From Delphinus delphis (Eukaryota > Chordata > Mammalia > Artiodactyla > Delphinidae): 64,000 bases of DNA. A program made the position numbers and the translations under genes. Of the stretch, positions 52,830 through 63,314 are shown in pieces (positions within the stretch are counted from its first letter, which is position 1; each line of letters starts with the position of its first letter). The stretch lies in NCBI RefSeq assembly GCF_949987515.2, contig NC_082703.1:12672680-12736679 (forward strand), written 5' to 3'. The notes beneath the pieces were generated by a model. It saw only the letters and a program-made list of their open reading frames with translations. It did no database searches and was not told where the DNA came from.

Positions 52830-54085
52830 TCCTTAGTTACACTAAAATAAATTCCAGAAGGATCAAATGTTTAAATGTAAAAACATGGATCTATAAAAAC
52901 ACTAGAATAAAACTTTTAGAAATTTTAAAAACGATCTTGGAATGGGTATGGCTCTTTTAAGAATGATATAAAACTTAGAACCATAAAGAAAAGGATAAAC
53001 AGATTTGCCTATATAAAAAAAAACTAGAGGGGTGGGATAGGGAGGGTGGGAGGGAGATACAAGAGGGAGGAGATATGGGGATATACGTTTACGTATAGCT
53101 GATTCACTTTGTCATACAGCAGCAACTAACACGACATTGTAAAGCAGTTGTACTCCAATAAAGATGTTAAAAAAATAAATAAATAAAAATAAAAATTTCT
53201 GCTTGAAAAAAATAGCATAAAGGAAGTCCAAAGACAGACTGGAAAAAGAATAGCGGCAACACTTGCAACAAAAGGACTCATTTTGCATAATACCTAAAGA
53301 ACTAAAAATAGAACAGACCAAGACCACAAATTCAGAGAAAAATGGGCAGAAGACATGAAGAGGGTGTGTAAAAAGAATGAAAAGAGATTCATGCTCACTG
53401 ACAATGAAATACAAAATAAATGCACAGATGAGCGTTCTTACCCCCATTGAGTTGGCAGAGATTAAAAAGTTTGATGATCTCCTCAGTTGGCTAAAATATT
53501 TGCCAGCAGATATTCCTGTTGTTTGTGGGAGAACAAATTGGTACAAATATTTGAAGATGAATTTGGCAATATCTATGAAAACCTAAAATGCTCAATTCCT
53601 TTGACTCACCATCTCTACTTTTATGAATTTATTTCATAGATAAACTCACATAAATTTGCCAAGTTATGTGTACAGGATGTTCCTGGCTGCTTTCTAATAA
53701 TAACAACCCCCCCCCCCGCAACATAGACACTAAGAAATAGCTAAGTGCCCATCATGCGGTAGCAGTGTACATTCATTATGGTCCATGAACACCATGGTTC
53801 ACAGCTACTAAAACCTGGTAGATATATATGTGTTAATAGGAAGAGCTGTCTAACACGTATTAAATTAAAACAAGTTGCAGAGTAATATGTATAGAATGTC
53901 CTATTTGTGTTTAAAACATTCAGAATATTCACGACACATGGAGTTGTTGGCAGTGGTTACCCCAGTGGTGTAGAATGGTGGGCTGAGATGGAGGGTGGGG
54001 GATGATTGGAGAATTGCAGAATCTCCCCACCTACTCCCACGTAGAGACTTCTCTACTGTTTGATTTTTAAAATTAAATTTATATT
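52830..54085 (+). mobile_element. Ancient L1 (ORF2 to 3' UTR), interrupted
   Basis: TTCCAGAAGGATCAAATGTTTAAATG, AAAACACTAGAATAAAACTTTTAG, (insertion), TTTCTGCTTGAAAAAAATAGCATAAAGG, AAGAACTAAAAATAGAAC, AATGGGCAGAAGACATGAAG, ATGAATTTGGCAATATCTATG and GTTGTTGGCAGTGGTTACC run along an old L1 sense strand with multiple frameshifts. A C-run lies at 53706-53718. Confidence 0.75.
53015..53190 (+). mobile_element. Young-type L1 3' end nested in old L1
   Basis: ACTAGAGGGGTGGGATAGGG, CGTATAGCTGATTCACTTTGTC, CGACATTGTAAAGCAGTTGTACTCC and AATAAAGATGTTAAAAAAATAAATAAAT form a 5'-truncated end. TATAAAAA-like words on both sides are the likely duplication. Confidence 0.9.
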
Positions 54086-54279
54086 TTGAAAAACATTCAA
54101 AAACGTTTCATAGAAAGTGATTACTTACCAAAGAGAAAAATGAGTACTTGTCTCATATATCAGATATCCCCATTTGTGTGATGTTCACAGGTTGGAGAGG
54201 GACTTATTAAAGTAAGGTTGGTGGCTTTGGGTAATGGCCCCTAGACCCACCTCACGTCTTGCATTTTTAGAGAAAGAGT
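54086..54279. other. Short unique segment
   Basis: Nothing recognised. Confidence 0.4.
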
Positions 54280-54425
54280 AGTGTTTAAGAGAGCAGGCTC
54301 CTGACGTCATTGAGGCTTTGCTAGAATCTCAGGTCTTCTATTTATTAGGTGTGTCACCTGGAGAAGTCACTTCACCTTTCAGGGAGAAAAATAGTAGAGG
54401 CTACCTACTCAATGCGCATAAAACA
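54280..54425 (+). mobile_element. MIR fragment
   Basis: GAGCAGGCTCCTGACGTCATTGAGGC, GTGTGTCACCTGGAGAAGTCACTTCACC, GAGGCTACCTACTCAATGC in MIR order. Confidence 0.65.
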
Positions 54426-54585
54426 GACAAAGTAAATCTGCAGTGTTTGGTTAATTCAGTGGAAAACTGTGAAGAATTTGTTGTGTGTTTTATAGTTTTC
54501 AAGGTGACTTTAGTAGCATTATCTTACTTGATTCCCAAACAGTCCAATGAATTAGGTAAAGAAGGTATTTATCCTTCTTGTTTTT

Positions 54586-54683
54586 TTTTTTTTAACATCT
54601 TTATTGGAGGATAATTGCTTTACAATGGTGTGTTAGTTTCTGCTTTATAACAAAGTGAATCAGCTGTACATATATCCCCATAT
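54586..54683 (-). mobile_element. Very short L1 3' end
   Basis: Poly-T, AACATCTTTATTGGAGGATA, TTTACAATGGTGTGTTAGTTTC and AAGTGAATCAGCTGTACATATATCCCCATA. Under 100 bases of L1. TTTATCCTTCTTGTTTTT (54568-54585) and CTTATCCTTCCTGTTTT (54684-54700) are the target-site duplication with small differences. Confidence 0.93.
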
Positions 54684-55194
54684 CTTATCCTTCCTGTTTT
54701 ATAGGTAAAACTAGCATACAGACCAAGGGACTTGTCTAAGTTGTGGAAGTAATAATAGGAACATGGTCACAGACTCCTGACTCCTATTTCAGACCCTTTC
54801 TAGGACATCTCAAAGCCTGTAGAGCATTATTGGGTAGCACCGAAAAAGCAGAATGAGGTGTTTCACGTGGTTAGAAGCCAGTACACGCTTCATTGGATAT
54901 TCATTGGATATTCATTGGATATATTCGATGGTCTCCTCTAGAGGTCATTACCAATTTCCCCTCAGACAAATGAACACCTTGAATAGGAAACAGGTAGGCA
55001 TTTTGCATCTTGTCTCAGTTTGCCATTCCGTGACTTTCCTGGGCAGAGGTTTCCTTCTGGATTCAGGGGTGTTTGATTGATTGTGTCTTTGTTGAGTGAA
55101 AGCTGCCGTGTCTCCCCAGCACCAATATCTGCTCTAGACTCAGAAGCATGTTTCTTTGGTTTAGGACTATAGACCAGTTTGGGAATAAGGGCAG
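54684..55194. other. Unique sequence with a small tandem repeat
   Basis: No element recognised other than the 11-base tandem repeat at 54889-54921. Confidence 0.4.
54889..54921. repeat. Three perfect 11-base tandem copies
   Basis: TTCATTGGATA repeated three times without mismatch in otherwise unique sequence. Confidence 0.95.
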
Positions 55195-55556
55195 CGCTAT
55201 AGTCTCCATGTTTGTGTTCCCTTCAAATTCACACGCTGAAAACTAACTCCCAATATGATGGTATGAGGAGGTGGGGCCTTTAGGAGGGGATGAGGTTATG
55301 AGGGTAGAGCCCTCATAAATGGATTAGTGCCCTTCTAAAAGAGACCCCGGAGAGTTCTCTTGCTGCTTCCATCATGTAAGGTTGTAATAAAAGATGGCCA
55401 TCTAAGAACCAGGAATCAGGTTCTTACCAGATGCTGAATCTGCTGGCACCTTGATCTTGGTCTTCCTAAGAGTCAGAGCTATGAGAAATAAGTTTATGTT
55501 CTTTATCAGCCACTCAGTCTACGGTATTTTTGTTATAGCCTCCAGGACTAAGACAG
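55195..55556 (+). mobile_element. MaLR-like LTR
   Basis: GTTTGTGTTCCCTTCAAATTCACACGC, CCCAATATGATGGTATGAGGAGGTGGGGCC, GAGGTTATGAGGGTAGAGCC, AAAGAGACCCCGGAGAG, TGCTGGCACCTTGATCTTGG, GAGAAATAAGTTTATG and CAGCCACTCAGTCTACGG follow an LTR of this class to its end. It is solo and non-coding. Confidence 0.82.
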
Positions 55557-56697
55557 GAAGCATAAGAGGACTTTAGAATTCATTTTCTGGAGACAGGATT
55601 GTAGCCAAAGGAGAATGTATATAAGTGGGGAAAATGTCAGTGGCTTTTATGGTGGTGGTAGTATTTGTGTTACCTAGGGAAGAAGAATTTGGGGATATAT
55701 CATGCTTTAATTGGAGCCTTTAAGACAGACCTACCTGAATTTTCCTAAGCAGAGAAAAACAACCCGCTATTTTCGGAATGAAGGGAAAGGAGAAAGGCTG
55801 AATTAGCTTCTCATTCCATCCAGCATCCTTAAGCGTTTTTTGTCGAGCATCTGCAAGTTGACATAATGTTGATCCGTTCAGTCTGGTTCTAAATTGTTCT
55901 GTTAAATGCTAGACAACTTTTATCACAGAAGCTGTCCCCCTCCTTCGGAATGATTGTCTATAATTAAGGAGGAAACCAGAAAATAATGATAGGTTCTCTT
56001 TGCCTTTCTAATGGCTTTCTTATTAAGTATGTCTGAAAAAGCTATGGAGATGTTGATTTCCCACGTAACCAAAAGAAGTCAGCCATTATATAATTACCTC
56101 TTTGTAAAGACTACAAAGAGAAATGTATGAGAAATGCTTTCAGTGGGCTAAAGACACCGGTGAAGCACAAAGAAAAACAATTCTCCAACAATGAAAAGCA
56201 GCGAATCAATTAGTTGTTAAGGAAATGTCTTTCCCAACAACTCTGAGGTGTCAGTGGCGTGGCTGTGAGAGGTATGATTGGGGATGGAAGATGAAGTTGG
56301 GAAGGAGGGGATGTGTAAGAGGCCAGCCGAGCTGCGGGTGGTATAATGGTATTTGTGCCTTTTAATTAAGTCCTCACTTACAAAAAGTGTCCTCACTTGT
56401 ATTTTCTCTGTTGGAGGAAACCAAGATATTCACAGGCTGAGATTTGATTCAGATCCCTGGCGATGTCACTGCTGTTAGTCATATGTGTTGGGAAGGGGTG
56501 AGGTCCATGTTCTAAATGCCCAAATTCTCAGCTACCAACTTATTACTATTCTGGGTGCCTGAGGGATTGTGATAAATATGGCAGGATGGGCTTCCTTCTG
56601 CCTTCATCGCCTTCTTTCCTTTTCTCCTTCCCTCCTCCCAGAGAGAAGAGAAAGAGAGACTTTGTTAGTATAATTATCCATTGAAGTTACTCAGTGA
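55557..56697. other. Repeat-free sequence, candidate regulatory DNA
   Basis: No mobile element recognised. 55900-56240 is smooth and AT-rich with SOX/TCF-like words (CTTTGT, ACAAAG, AACAATG), including the perfect inverted pair at 56098-56120. Function not established. Confidence 0.4.
56098..56120. promoter_or_regulatory. Perfect inverted SOX/TCF-like site pair
   Basis: CTCTTTGTA at 56098-56106 and its exact reverse complement TACAAAGAG at 56112-56120 are separated by AAGAC. CTTTGT / ACAAAG is the core bound by SOX and TCF/LEF HMG proteins. That proteins bind here is inference. Confidence 0.35.
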
Positions 56698-56898
56698 GGT
56701 CTTCCCTGGTGGCGCAGTGGTTGAGAGTCCGCCTGCCGATGCAGGGGACGTGGGTTCGTATCCCGGTCCGGGAAGATCCCACATGCTGCGGAGCGGCTGG
56801 GCCCATGAGCCGTGGCCGCTGAGCCTGCGCGTCCGGAGCCTGTGCTCCGCAACGGGAGAGGCCACAGCAGTGAGAGGCCCGTGTACCGCAAAAAAAAA
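56698..56898 (+). mobile_element. CHR-2-like SINE
   Basis: GGTCTTCCCTGGTGGCGCAG start, GGGTTCGTATCCCGG B box with one change, TCCGGAGCCTGTGCTCCGCA and CGTGTACCGC end with poly-A. AAGTTACTCAGTGA is duplicated perfectly at 56684-56697 and 56899-56912. Confidence 0.96.
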
Positions 56899-56912
56899 AA
56901 GTTACTCAGTGA

Positions 56913-57500
56913 AAGGTGACCAATATTAGCAAGAGCAAAATTTGTTTGCCTCGTAGATATTTTATTCTGCAAAATCTGAGCGGTGGAGATGCCTCCATAA
57001 CCCAGAAGTTACCTGGGGACAAGGCCACAAGCTATGAATGGCTGAGGATTCATTGCCAAATTGCGCTGTAATTTCCTCTCTGGTGATCTGGGCTCCTCCT
57101 CTTCAGACCTTTCACCCGGACCCCATTATCATGTTTTCAGGTTGCCAAGAAAAGGAGAGTTGACCCAGGAGAGCTTTTGCACTAGTCCAGGATAAACTTT
57201 GCCCCCCTCTCCAGTGGCCCCATTTTGTCTTGGAGTCCATTTTATGCTTTACTTATCTAGGAGTTGCTCCTCCTTGAAGGTGAGTTGATGAGCAGGGTGG
57301 GCCTCTTCCAATCAGGTGAAGGCCTAAAGAAAATACAGACTGAAGTCTCTGGAGGGAGAGGGAAATCTGCCTTCAGACTGGCTCCAAACTCAAGCTGCAA
57401 CATCAGCTCTTCCCTAGGTCTCCAACCTGCTGGCCTACCCTGCAGATTTTGGACTTGCCAGCCTTCACTACTGCATAAGCCAGTTCCTGAAAGATCAATT
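56913..57500. other. Unique sequence, no gene seen
   Basis: Nothing recognised. A 168-codon plus-strand frame from 57264 runs into the CT tract and codes for serine/leucine repeats there, so it is not called. Confidence 0.4.
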
Positions 57501-57503
57501 TCT

Positions 57504-57542
<39 letters not shown>

Positions 57543-57573
57543 TCTCTCTCTCTTTCTCTCTCTCCCTCTCCCT

Positions 57574-57613
<40 letters not shown>

Positions 57614-57617
57614 CTGT
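57501..57617. repeat. Long CT-rich tract
   Basis: About 117 bases almost wholly of C and T on the plus strand, mainly (CT)n with CCCTCT and TTTCTC interruptions. The tract is polymorphism-prone and can form triplex DNA in principle. Confidence 0.95.
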
Positions 57618-58369
57618 CTCATGTCAGGCCTTCAAATATTTGAAGAGTCTTCATATCACCCACTGTTAATTTGGATCCTGAGAATGGGTAGATGGTTTGA
57701 GGGAACTCTTTTTGGAGCAGAGACAAAATGCAATGAGATTGAAGCAAAAATAAAGAATGCCAAGTACTGAAGGTGTTAGCACAGAGTTTTGCTCCGACTA
57801 GATCCTCCATTAGTAAGAGCTGTTATGATTGATAAAGAGACACCAGACCAGGAAAGACAATCATCGCCACCAGTGTCCCCTACCATTTGTAGAGCTTGTT
57901 GGGCTATCACAATATTTGCTTTCATGCTTGGGAGATAATTGGCACTTAGCTGTTACGGCAGCAGCGGTAGGGGAAAAAAAAAGCCAAGAGGAAGAGGGTA
58001 GGTCTGGTTTTCATCTGCGAGATCCGGCACATGCCCATGTGAATAACAAACAACAGCTACAGGATGGCTCAGCGCCTGGACATCTGTTATCACCCTGTCT
58101 GGTAGCTGTGTTTTCTTCCTTAAGCATGAATGAGGTGACTGAGGGGGAACTGGAAAATCTTTGCAGTGCGGGAGGCAGGGACAGTGTCTCCGAGGCAGCC
58201 CTGAAATCTGCCTCCGGTCTGATTCTTTGTGTGGGAGCGTACTGTGAACGCGTGTACCAGCAATGGAAATGTGGCTAATTTTTGCTCAAGCTTCCATGGT
58301 GGGCTCCCCCTGCCCCCACTGTGTCTATGGTACCAGTGCTTTGAGAATATTGCAGAAATGCAATTAAGT
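57618..58369. other. Unique sequence, no gene seen
   Basis: A 149-codon plus-strand frame at 57829-58278 has no domain that I recognise and is overlapped antisense by a 93-codon frame. 57860-57960 is smooth and might be conserved non-coding DNA. Confidence 0.4.
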
Positions 58370-59235
58370 AAAAATCTTACAAGTCCACAGCCCAAGCACA
58401 ACTGTTTTCAGTTTAAGTTTTTATCCACCTGCAGATATACTTTAGTGTAATTATAACCAGTGGATGAATAGAATTTTGTATTGTGTATTTTTTTTTTCAT
58501 TTAACAGTCTATGATAAACATGTTCTTATATGGTGTCAACAGTACAATTTTAGAGCTGTGATGTTAACGGTATTTCAGAGCTGATGCACCATGGTTACCT
58601 AAGTTAACCATTCCTCATTGTTAAACATTTCCAGTACTTGTTACAAAAAACCCTACAGTGAATATCTTTTTACGTATAGGTTTTTCCTTCTTTTGAATAA
58701 CTTCCTTCAGCATTTCCAGAGAATGAATCAAGAGACATTTTTGTCTTGATATATATTGCTATATTATATTGTATTATACCAATACAAATTGTATATACAA
58801 TATTGTATGTTGTATACAATATTGTTCGTATTGGTATAAATTACAAAAACAATGTGCAAATGTGTCACATTTGCCAGAGCATTGTCAGGTAGGATATTAA
58901 TTGTAATGAATATAAAGTGATATCATAATGTGGTTTTCTTTTCTTTTTATTTTTTTAATAACAAAGGTAACCATTTTCCATATATTACTTACCAGTTACA
59001 TTTCTTCTTGTGTGTATTGCATGCTAGTGTCTATTGGAGTATTGATTTTTACAAATTCATTTAATTTTATTTAAATGAGCTCTACATATTAGTCATATTA
59101 ATAGAAATATTTCTCTAGTATATTATCCTTAATTTATCTTTACTATTCCTTTTTGTGTAAAGGTTGCAATTTTTCTTAATCTTAATAGACTTTCCAATTC
59201 TTTACTGACATAAGAAAAACCTTTTAATCAATCCT
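58370..59235 (-). mobile_element. Ancient L1 3' region containing a palindrome
   Basis: ATTTAACAGTCTATGATAAAC, AACCATTCCTCATTGTTAAACATTTCC, CCCTACAGTGAATATC, then after 58850 TTTTCCATATATTACTTACC, GTGTCTATTGGAGTATTG and GAGCTCTACATATTAGTC, match old L1 3' sequence read in reverse. Strongly diverged. A 66-base AT palindrome lies inside at 58774-58839. Confidence 0.5.
58774..58839. repeat. 66-base AT-rich imperfect palindrome
   Basis: Outer arms TTATACCAATAC (58774-58785) and GTATTGGTATAA (58828-58839) are exact reverse complements. Inner arms CAATATTGTAT and ATACAATATTG are also exact. The whole could extrude as a cruciform or be a small MITE. Confidence 0.9.
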
Positions 59236-59257
59236 GTGTTGTCTTGTACTTGCTTTT

Positions 59258-59574
59258 TTTTTAAAAATCAGAATCTTTTTTTTTTTTTTTGAATTTATTT
59301 ATTTTATTTTATTTTTGGCTGCGTTGGGTCTTCGTTGCTGCTCTTGGGCTTTCTCTAGTTGTGGCGAGTGGGGGCTACTCTTCCTTGCGGTGCGTGGGCT
59401 TCTCATTGGGGTGGCTTCTGTTGTTGTGGCTCACGGGTTCTAGAGCGCAGGCTCAGTAGTTGTGGCACACGGGCTTAGTTGCTCCGCGGCATGTGGGATC
59501 TTCCTGGACCAGGGATCGAACCCGTGTCCCCTGCATTGGCAGGTGGATTCTTAACCACTGCGCCACCAGGGAAG
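59258..59574 (-). mobile_element. Long CHR SINE, internally shortened
   Basis: The minus strand starts GGACTTCCCTGGTGGCGCAG with B box GGTTCGATCCC. One block of the body between TTCTGTTGTTGTGG and GGCTCACGGG is missing compared with 24001-24340. TCTTGTACTTGCTTTT (59242-59257) and TCCTGTACTTGTTTTC (59575-59590) are diverged duplications. Confidence 0.94.
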
Positions 59575-59590
59575 TCCTGTACTTGTTTTC

Positions 59591-61344
59591 GTCTGCCACT
59601 TGAACTTGGTGGAATATTGCATAACTTCTGAGAATATTTTGATATTCAAGCTTATTTCTGGTTCAGAAAGGTTCTGGTTACCCTCAACTCAGCCAACCAA
59701 CAAACAAAAAAATTCAAAAATAAGCTTTGGCTCATTTTATTATTCAGAATATTCAATTAACAGTTCAGTTTCTGAACTCTCGAAGTATGATTCATTCCCA
59801 TTTTTTGTTACACAGAGTGCTTGAAGTTTTTGAATGGTTTTAGTATCTTTCATATGTGCTCCCTATGTATCCTCTACGCGGGGGAAATCGCCTTGAAGCA
59901 GGGTTTATGTGCTCCATTTGCATGGTGTTAAGCCCTCCTTCTAGCCTGGTAATTTCCAGCTGTATTGCCTGGACTGCCCTTTGCCCTGGGTACTGTCTGG
60001 GTCAAGGTCTCTCACTAGCCATGAAGCAACCGTTGGTTTAGGGCTTCCACGGTGACCAGCTGCTTTGCGGCTTGCCTCCCTCCCACATGGCAGTGGTGAG
60101 GTTGCTCCGGAGCTCTGTCCCAACTTGGTGGGCTCGTATTTGGCCCTCCTCTGCTCTCCTGGGTTAAGGCCAAGACTCTGCTGTTCACAGCGAAAGCTGT
60201 GGTTAGTTTGCAGGTGGGCTGCAGAATGGAAATTTGGAAGACACTGCTCTATAGAGCCTTTGGCTCACAGTGGCTTTTTAGTAAGTGGTCACTCATTTGT
60301 TGACAATGCGGAGATTCTTTCTTGTCTTAGCCTGCAGACCTTCTTAGAATCCAATAGCAGAGGGACAGAGTAAGGCAGCAGGAGATGTGGCCTCGACTGA
60401 GAGCAGGCTCCCTGAAGGGTTCTGTAGTTCAAGTTAAAATGTCCAGAGACTGCAGTAAGCAGGGTCCAGCCTGGGCTGGAGTTAGTGCCTAATGTCTGGT
60501 GGGTGAAGACAAAACCTCAGGGTTGTCTGGGGTAAAATTAGTCACTGACGGTAGGTTGCTGAGTCATGGTTCTTGACTGAATGGGAAGTGGGAAAGAGGA
60601 ACATGTAGAAGACGCAGGATTCAAGGCACTGGAGGGAGCAGAGCTCTACAAGCGGGGATGAGGCTGTAAATCAGGACCCAGATAAACAGTCTGGGTTCAG
60701 AAAGAATCTGACTCCCAGCAGGGAACTGGAAATCAGTGGGAGCCCAGGAACTTGACAGAAGTTGAGTCAGTTGAGCTGGAAGGGCGAGTTGGTGCTCATA
60801 GCAGCTCGCCCAGGAACTCTGGAGAGGAGGGCCACAGTTGCCTGTTTGAGCTCTTGCCCTGCATCTCTGCCAGACTGTCTGTCTTGCTGATCTGCTCCAT
60901 TGGATTTTTGGGCAAAGACTCAGATTCAGACTCCTGGGGGAGCGTTTCAGCTCTGGGCTTCTTAGAGGAAGCGTCAAGACTTGCCCTTCTTTCCAGACTG
61001 GATTATATGTGCCATCTATAATCTCTGCATAGATTTCTAACATTGCTCTTACATTTATCATCATCATCATCATCACCATGACCCAGTTCAAAACAATGTC
61101 TAACTATGTACTATTTCTAATATACCAAAAAAAAAAAAAAATCACAAACCAGAAAAGTAATATAGCAAATACCCATGGATTTAGCCTGCCATCCAGTATT
61201 AGTAAATGTTAATGTTCTTCTTATTAAGTTTTATAAAGAAATAAAACATTGGAGATACAGCAAACGTCCCACCTCTCTATCACATCCCCTTCCCTCGTTC
61301 TTTAGACAGAGGCAAGCACATAATGATTCACCATTTAAGGACAT
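59591..61344. other. Unique sequence, no gene seen
   Basis: 1.75 kb without a firm element. 60000-60300 and 60620-61010 are moderately GC-rich. The 156-codon minus-strand frame at 60621-61091 begins in a CAT-type repeat read as methionine codons and shows no domain. Confidence 0.4.
61055..61080. repeat. (ATC)n microsatellite
   Basis: TTATCATCATCATCATCATC-type run of about seven units. On the minus strand it supplies the ATGATG start of the 156-codon frame. Confidence 0.9.
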
Positions 61345-61470
61345 GGGTCTCTGGAGTGTGTGTTCTTAGAGGGTGGTACCATATCCTATTCATCTTGCAT
61401 TGCTAGCTAATGGCAGTGCCTGACACAAGCTAGAGATAGCTAAGTATTCAAACAACGAAGGGATGAATGA
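61345..61470 (+). mobile_element. L2 3' end
   Basis: TTAGAGGGTGGTACCATATCC, ATTCATCTTGCATTGCTAGC, GGCAGTGCCTGACAC and GGATGAATGAATGG in L2 terminal order. Confidence 0.75.
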
Positions 61471-61485
61471 ATGGCAGAGATTGTT

Positions 61486-61503
61486 TATTATTATTATTAT
61501 TAA
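61486..61503. repeat. (TTA)n microsatellite
   Basis: Six TTA units directly behind the L2 end. Confidence 0.85.
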
Positions 61504-61951
61504 TCCTTTACTGTACCTAACAGGGGCACTATAAATATTTGATGACTTGGGGAATTAAAAAAAATCTTGGTCTCTTACTGAGAATAATTTTCCCAGTTTT
61601 GTCATGTTCCTTTCTCCTTTGTGTTGACCATAGAGCCTATTTGCCTCTAACTCTTACAAAAAGATAGTGTTTGTGCATCTTCAGGGTTTGTAAATAGGTG
61701 ACAAAGGAACATGAGCTGAGGAACTTACAATATAAAGACCAACTTGATTCCTCAGAATTAATTTCAGATGCAAAAGAGAAAGGAGGGAAAAGGAGAATAT
61801 GTGTGAAAGCATTGGTGCATCAAGAAAAAAATCAACTAAATTGATGTCATTAGAAAATGTATTTCATTTGAGTGGAAAATATTCTAGGCTATCATATAAT
61901 CTCTTGTCTGGAAATGCCAGTCCCAATAACTTGATACATATGGATGTAGAA

Positions 61952-61955
<4 letters not shown>
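61504..61955. other. Unique sequence, nothing recognised
   Basis: AT-rich and without a named element. Confidence 0.4.

Positions 61956-61992
<37 letters not shown>
61956..61992. repeat. (CA)n microsatellite
   Basis: About 18 CA units after GCGCG. Confidence 0.95.
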
Positions 61993-61993
<1 letters not shown>

Positions 61994-62096
61994 CCTCTGT
62001 TTATTTGTGTCTCTCCTTTAGTCTGTGGCTCCATGAAATCTCCTGGGGACTTTTAAGTACTGGGATGTATAGACTAGAAGCACTAGAATTCTAGCT

Positions 62097-62120
62097 TTTT
62101 TTTTTTTTTTTTTTTTTTAT
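62097..62120. repeat. Poly-T run
   Basis: About 23 T in a row. No SINE or L1 body adjoins it on either side that I can recognise, so it may be a plain homopolymer or the tail of an unidentified retrocopy on the minus strand. Confidence 0.8.
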
Positions 62121-62763
62121 AGGAAGCTTCCCATGATAAGTTAATACAACAAACCACACAACACACACACTTTTCTGTGGGACACTGAAGGTGTCTTCCA
62201 TACTTCCATGTCTTAACCACCTGTTTTCTTGGTTGAAGGATGTTTATGTTTCCATACAGATTTGGAGAAAAAGGCTTGGTTTTATTCATTTTCCCTCTGA
62301 GTGAGTGATGCTTTTCAAAATGAACATACTGAACAGCACATTATCATCCCATTAAATGCTTAAAATTATAGACAGCTGAGCCAAACCTGCTCCCCTCCCC
62401 TTTCCTGGATACAGTCTAACAAGCCAGCTACAAATTCCAGATGATCAATTTGCTTAGCGGTGATGGTCGTTTACTCAGTGTTTTGCTTCAAAGCCAGTGA
62501 GAGGCAGTCTTGAATGATCGGCTATGTTTCAGGTGCTCTTTGGCATGAAGCCTTCTGCTCGGGCTCTTGCGTTTTTCATGGTTTTGGTGTCCAGCCCCAG
62601 CAGTTTTTGGTATCAGAAAGGAGCCCTCCACTGTTGGTTCCACCGCCCCCACTGTTTTCCCATTTACCATTAGTACCTTGTCTCTCCATATGAAATGAAA
62701 CTGTTGTCCAGTGTCTTTTCTGCACAATGCAGGTGACCATAAGGAGTAGAGATGCACATTAAC
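62121..62763. other. Unique sequence, no gene seen
   Basis: Short CA run at 62155-62170. The minus-strand frames (68 and 95 codons) have no domain. Confidence 0.4.
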
Positions 62764-62955
62764 TGATTCATTCATTCATTCATTCAGCATTTACTAGCAC
62801 CCACTATGTTCCAGGTACTGTGTCAATTACTAAGGATTAAAAGATGAATAAGAAACAACTACTGCTCTCGTGGAGCTCACAGTCTAGCAGGGAAGGGACA
62901 TACATATAATAAAAAAGAAAAAGAAGGCAATGCAATGGCCTGTCGTAGAACCAGG
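62764..62955 (-). mobile_element. L2 3' end
   Basis: (ATTC)n start, then CATTTACTAGCACCCACTATG, TTCCAGGTACTGTGTC, AAAGATGAATAAGAAACAACTACTGC and CTCGTGGAGCTCACAGTCTAGCAGGG: a clear minus-strand L2 end. Confidence 0.85.
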
Positions 62956-63133
62956 GACAAGATGTCACCATTAGGTCTGTATTGATTAAGTAGCTTCTGA
63001 AGAACATAAGCCCTCACAACAAGCATGTTTCCTCCATCCTCACAGTGTGTAATTCTTATCTATGAAGGTTAAACAAATGCCAATTCATGACGGAAAGAGT
63101 CTCCAGGAATTCCAATTTCCCAGTATTCCCTCT
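62956..63133. other. Unique spacer
   Basis: Nothing recognised. Confidence 0.4.
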
Positions 63134-63224
63134 GTGCTACTGTTACCAAGTCCAAGCTCATACTGCTTGCTACACAACAGGCCAATAAATCAAGAAATGA
63201 GGTCTTGGGGCAAGGAATAGCGAC

Positions 63225-63230
63225 TTTATT
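63225..63230 (-). terminator. Polyadenylation signal of the solo LTR
   Basis: AATAAA on the minus strand, followed by GTCGCTATTCC, in the position expected at the end of an LTR R region. Confidence 0.6.
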
Positions 63231-63306
63231 CAGAAAGTCAGCAGGCTGAGAAGATGTTGGACTACTGTCCCAAAGAACCTTCTTACCTGGGTTAGAATTC
63301 AGGCTT

Positions 63307-63314
63307 CTTTTATA
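63307..63314 (-). promoter_or_regulatory. TATA box of the solo LTR
   Basis: TATAAAAG on the minus strand, roughly 80 bases upstream of the LTR polyadenylation signal. Whether it still drives transcription is unknown. Confidence 0.5.

Noticed and set aside
57264..57617. Candidate promoter near the CT tract (initiator and GAGA-like sites)
   Set aside because: The GAGA-like words are simply the antisense of the CT repeat.
57264..57770. 168-codon plus-strand frame
   Set aside because: Much of it is the CT tract translated as Ser-Leu repeats.
57829..58278. 149-codon plus-strand frame
   Set aside because: No recognisable domain and no splice or promoter context; length is within chance for this composition.
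60621..61091. 156-codon minus-strand open frame outside named repeats
   Set aside because: It starts in an ATC microsatellite read as a run of methionines, shows no domain or hydrophobic pattern, and lies among antisense frames of similar size.
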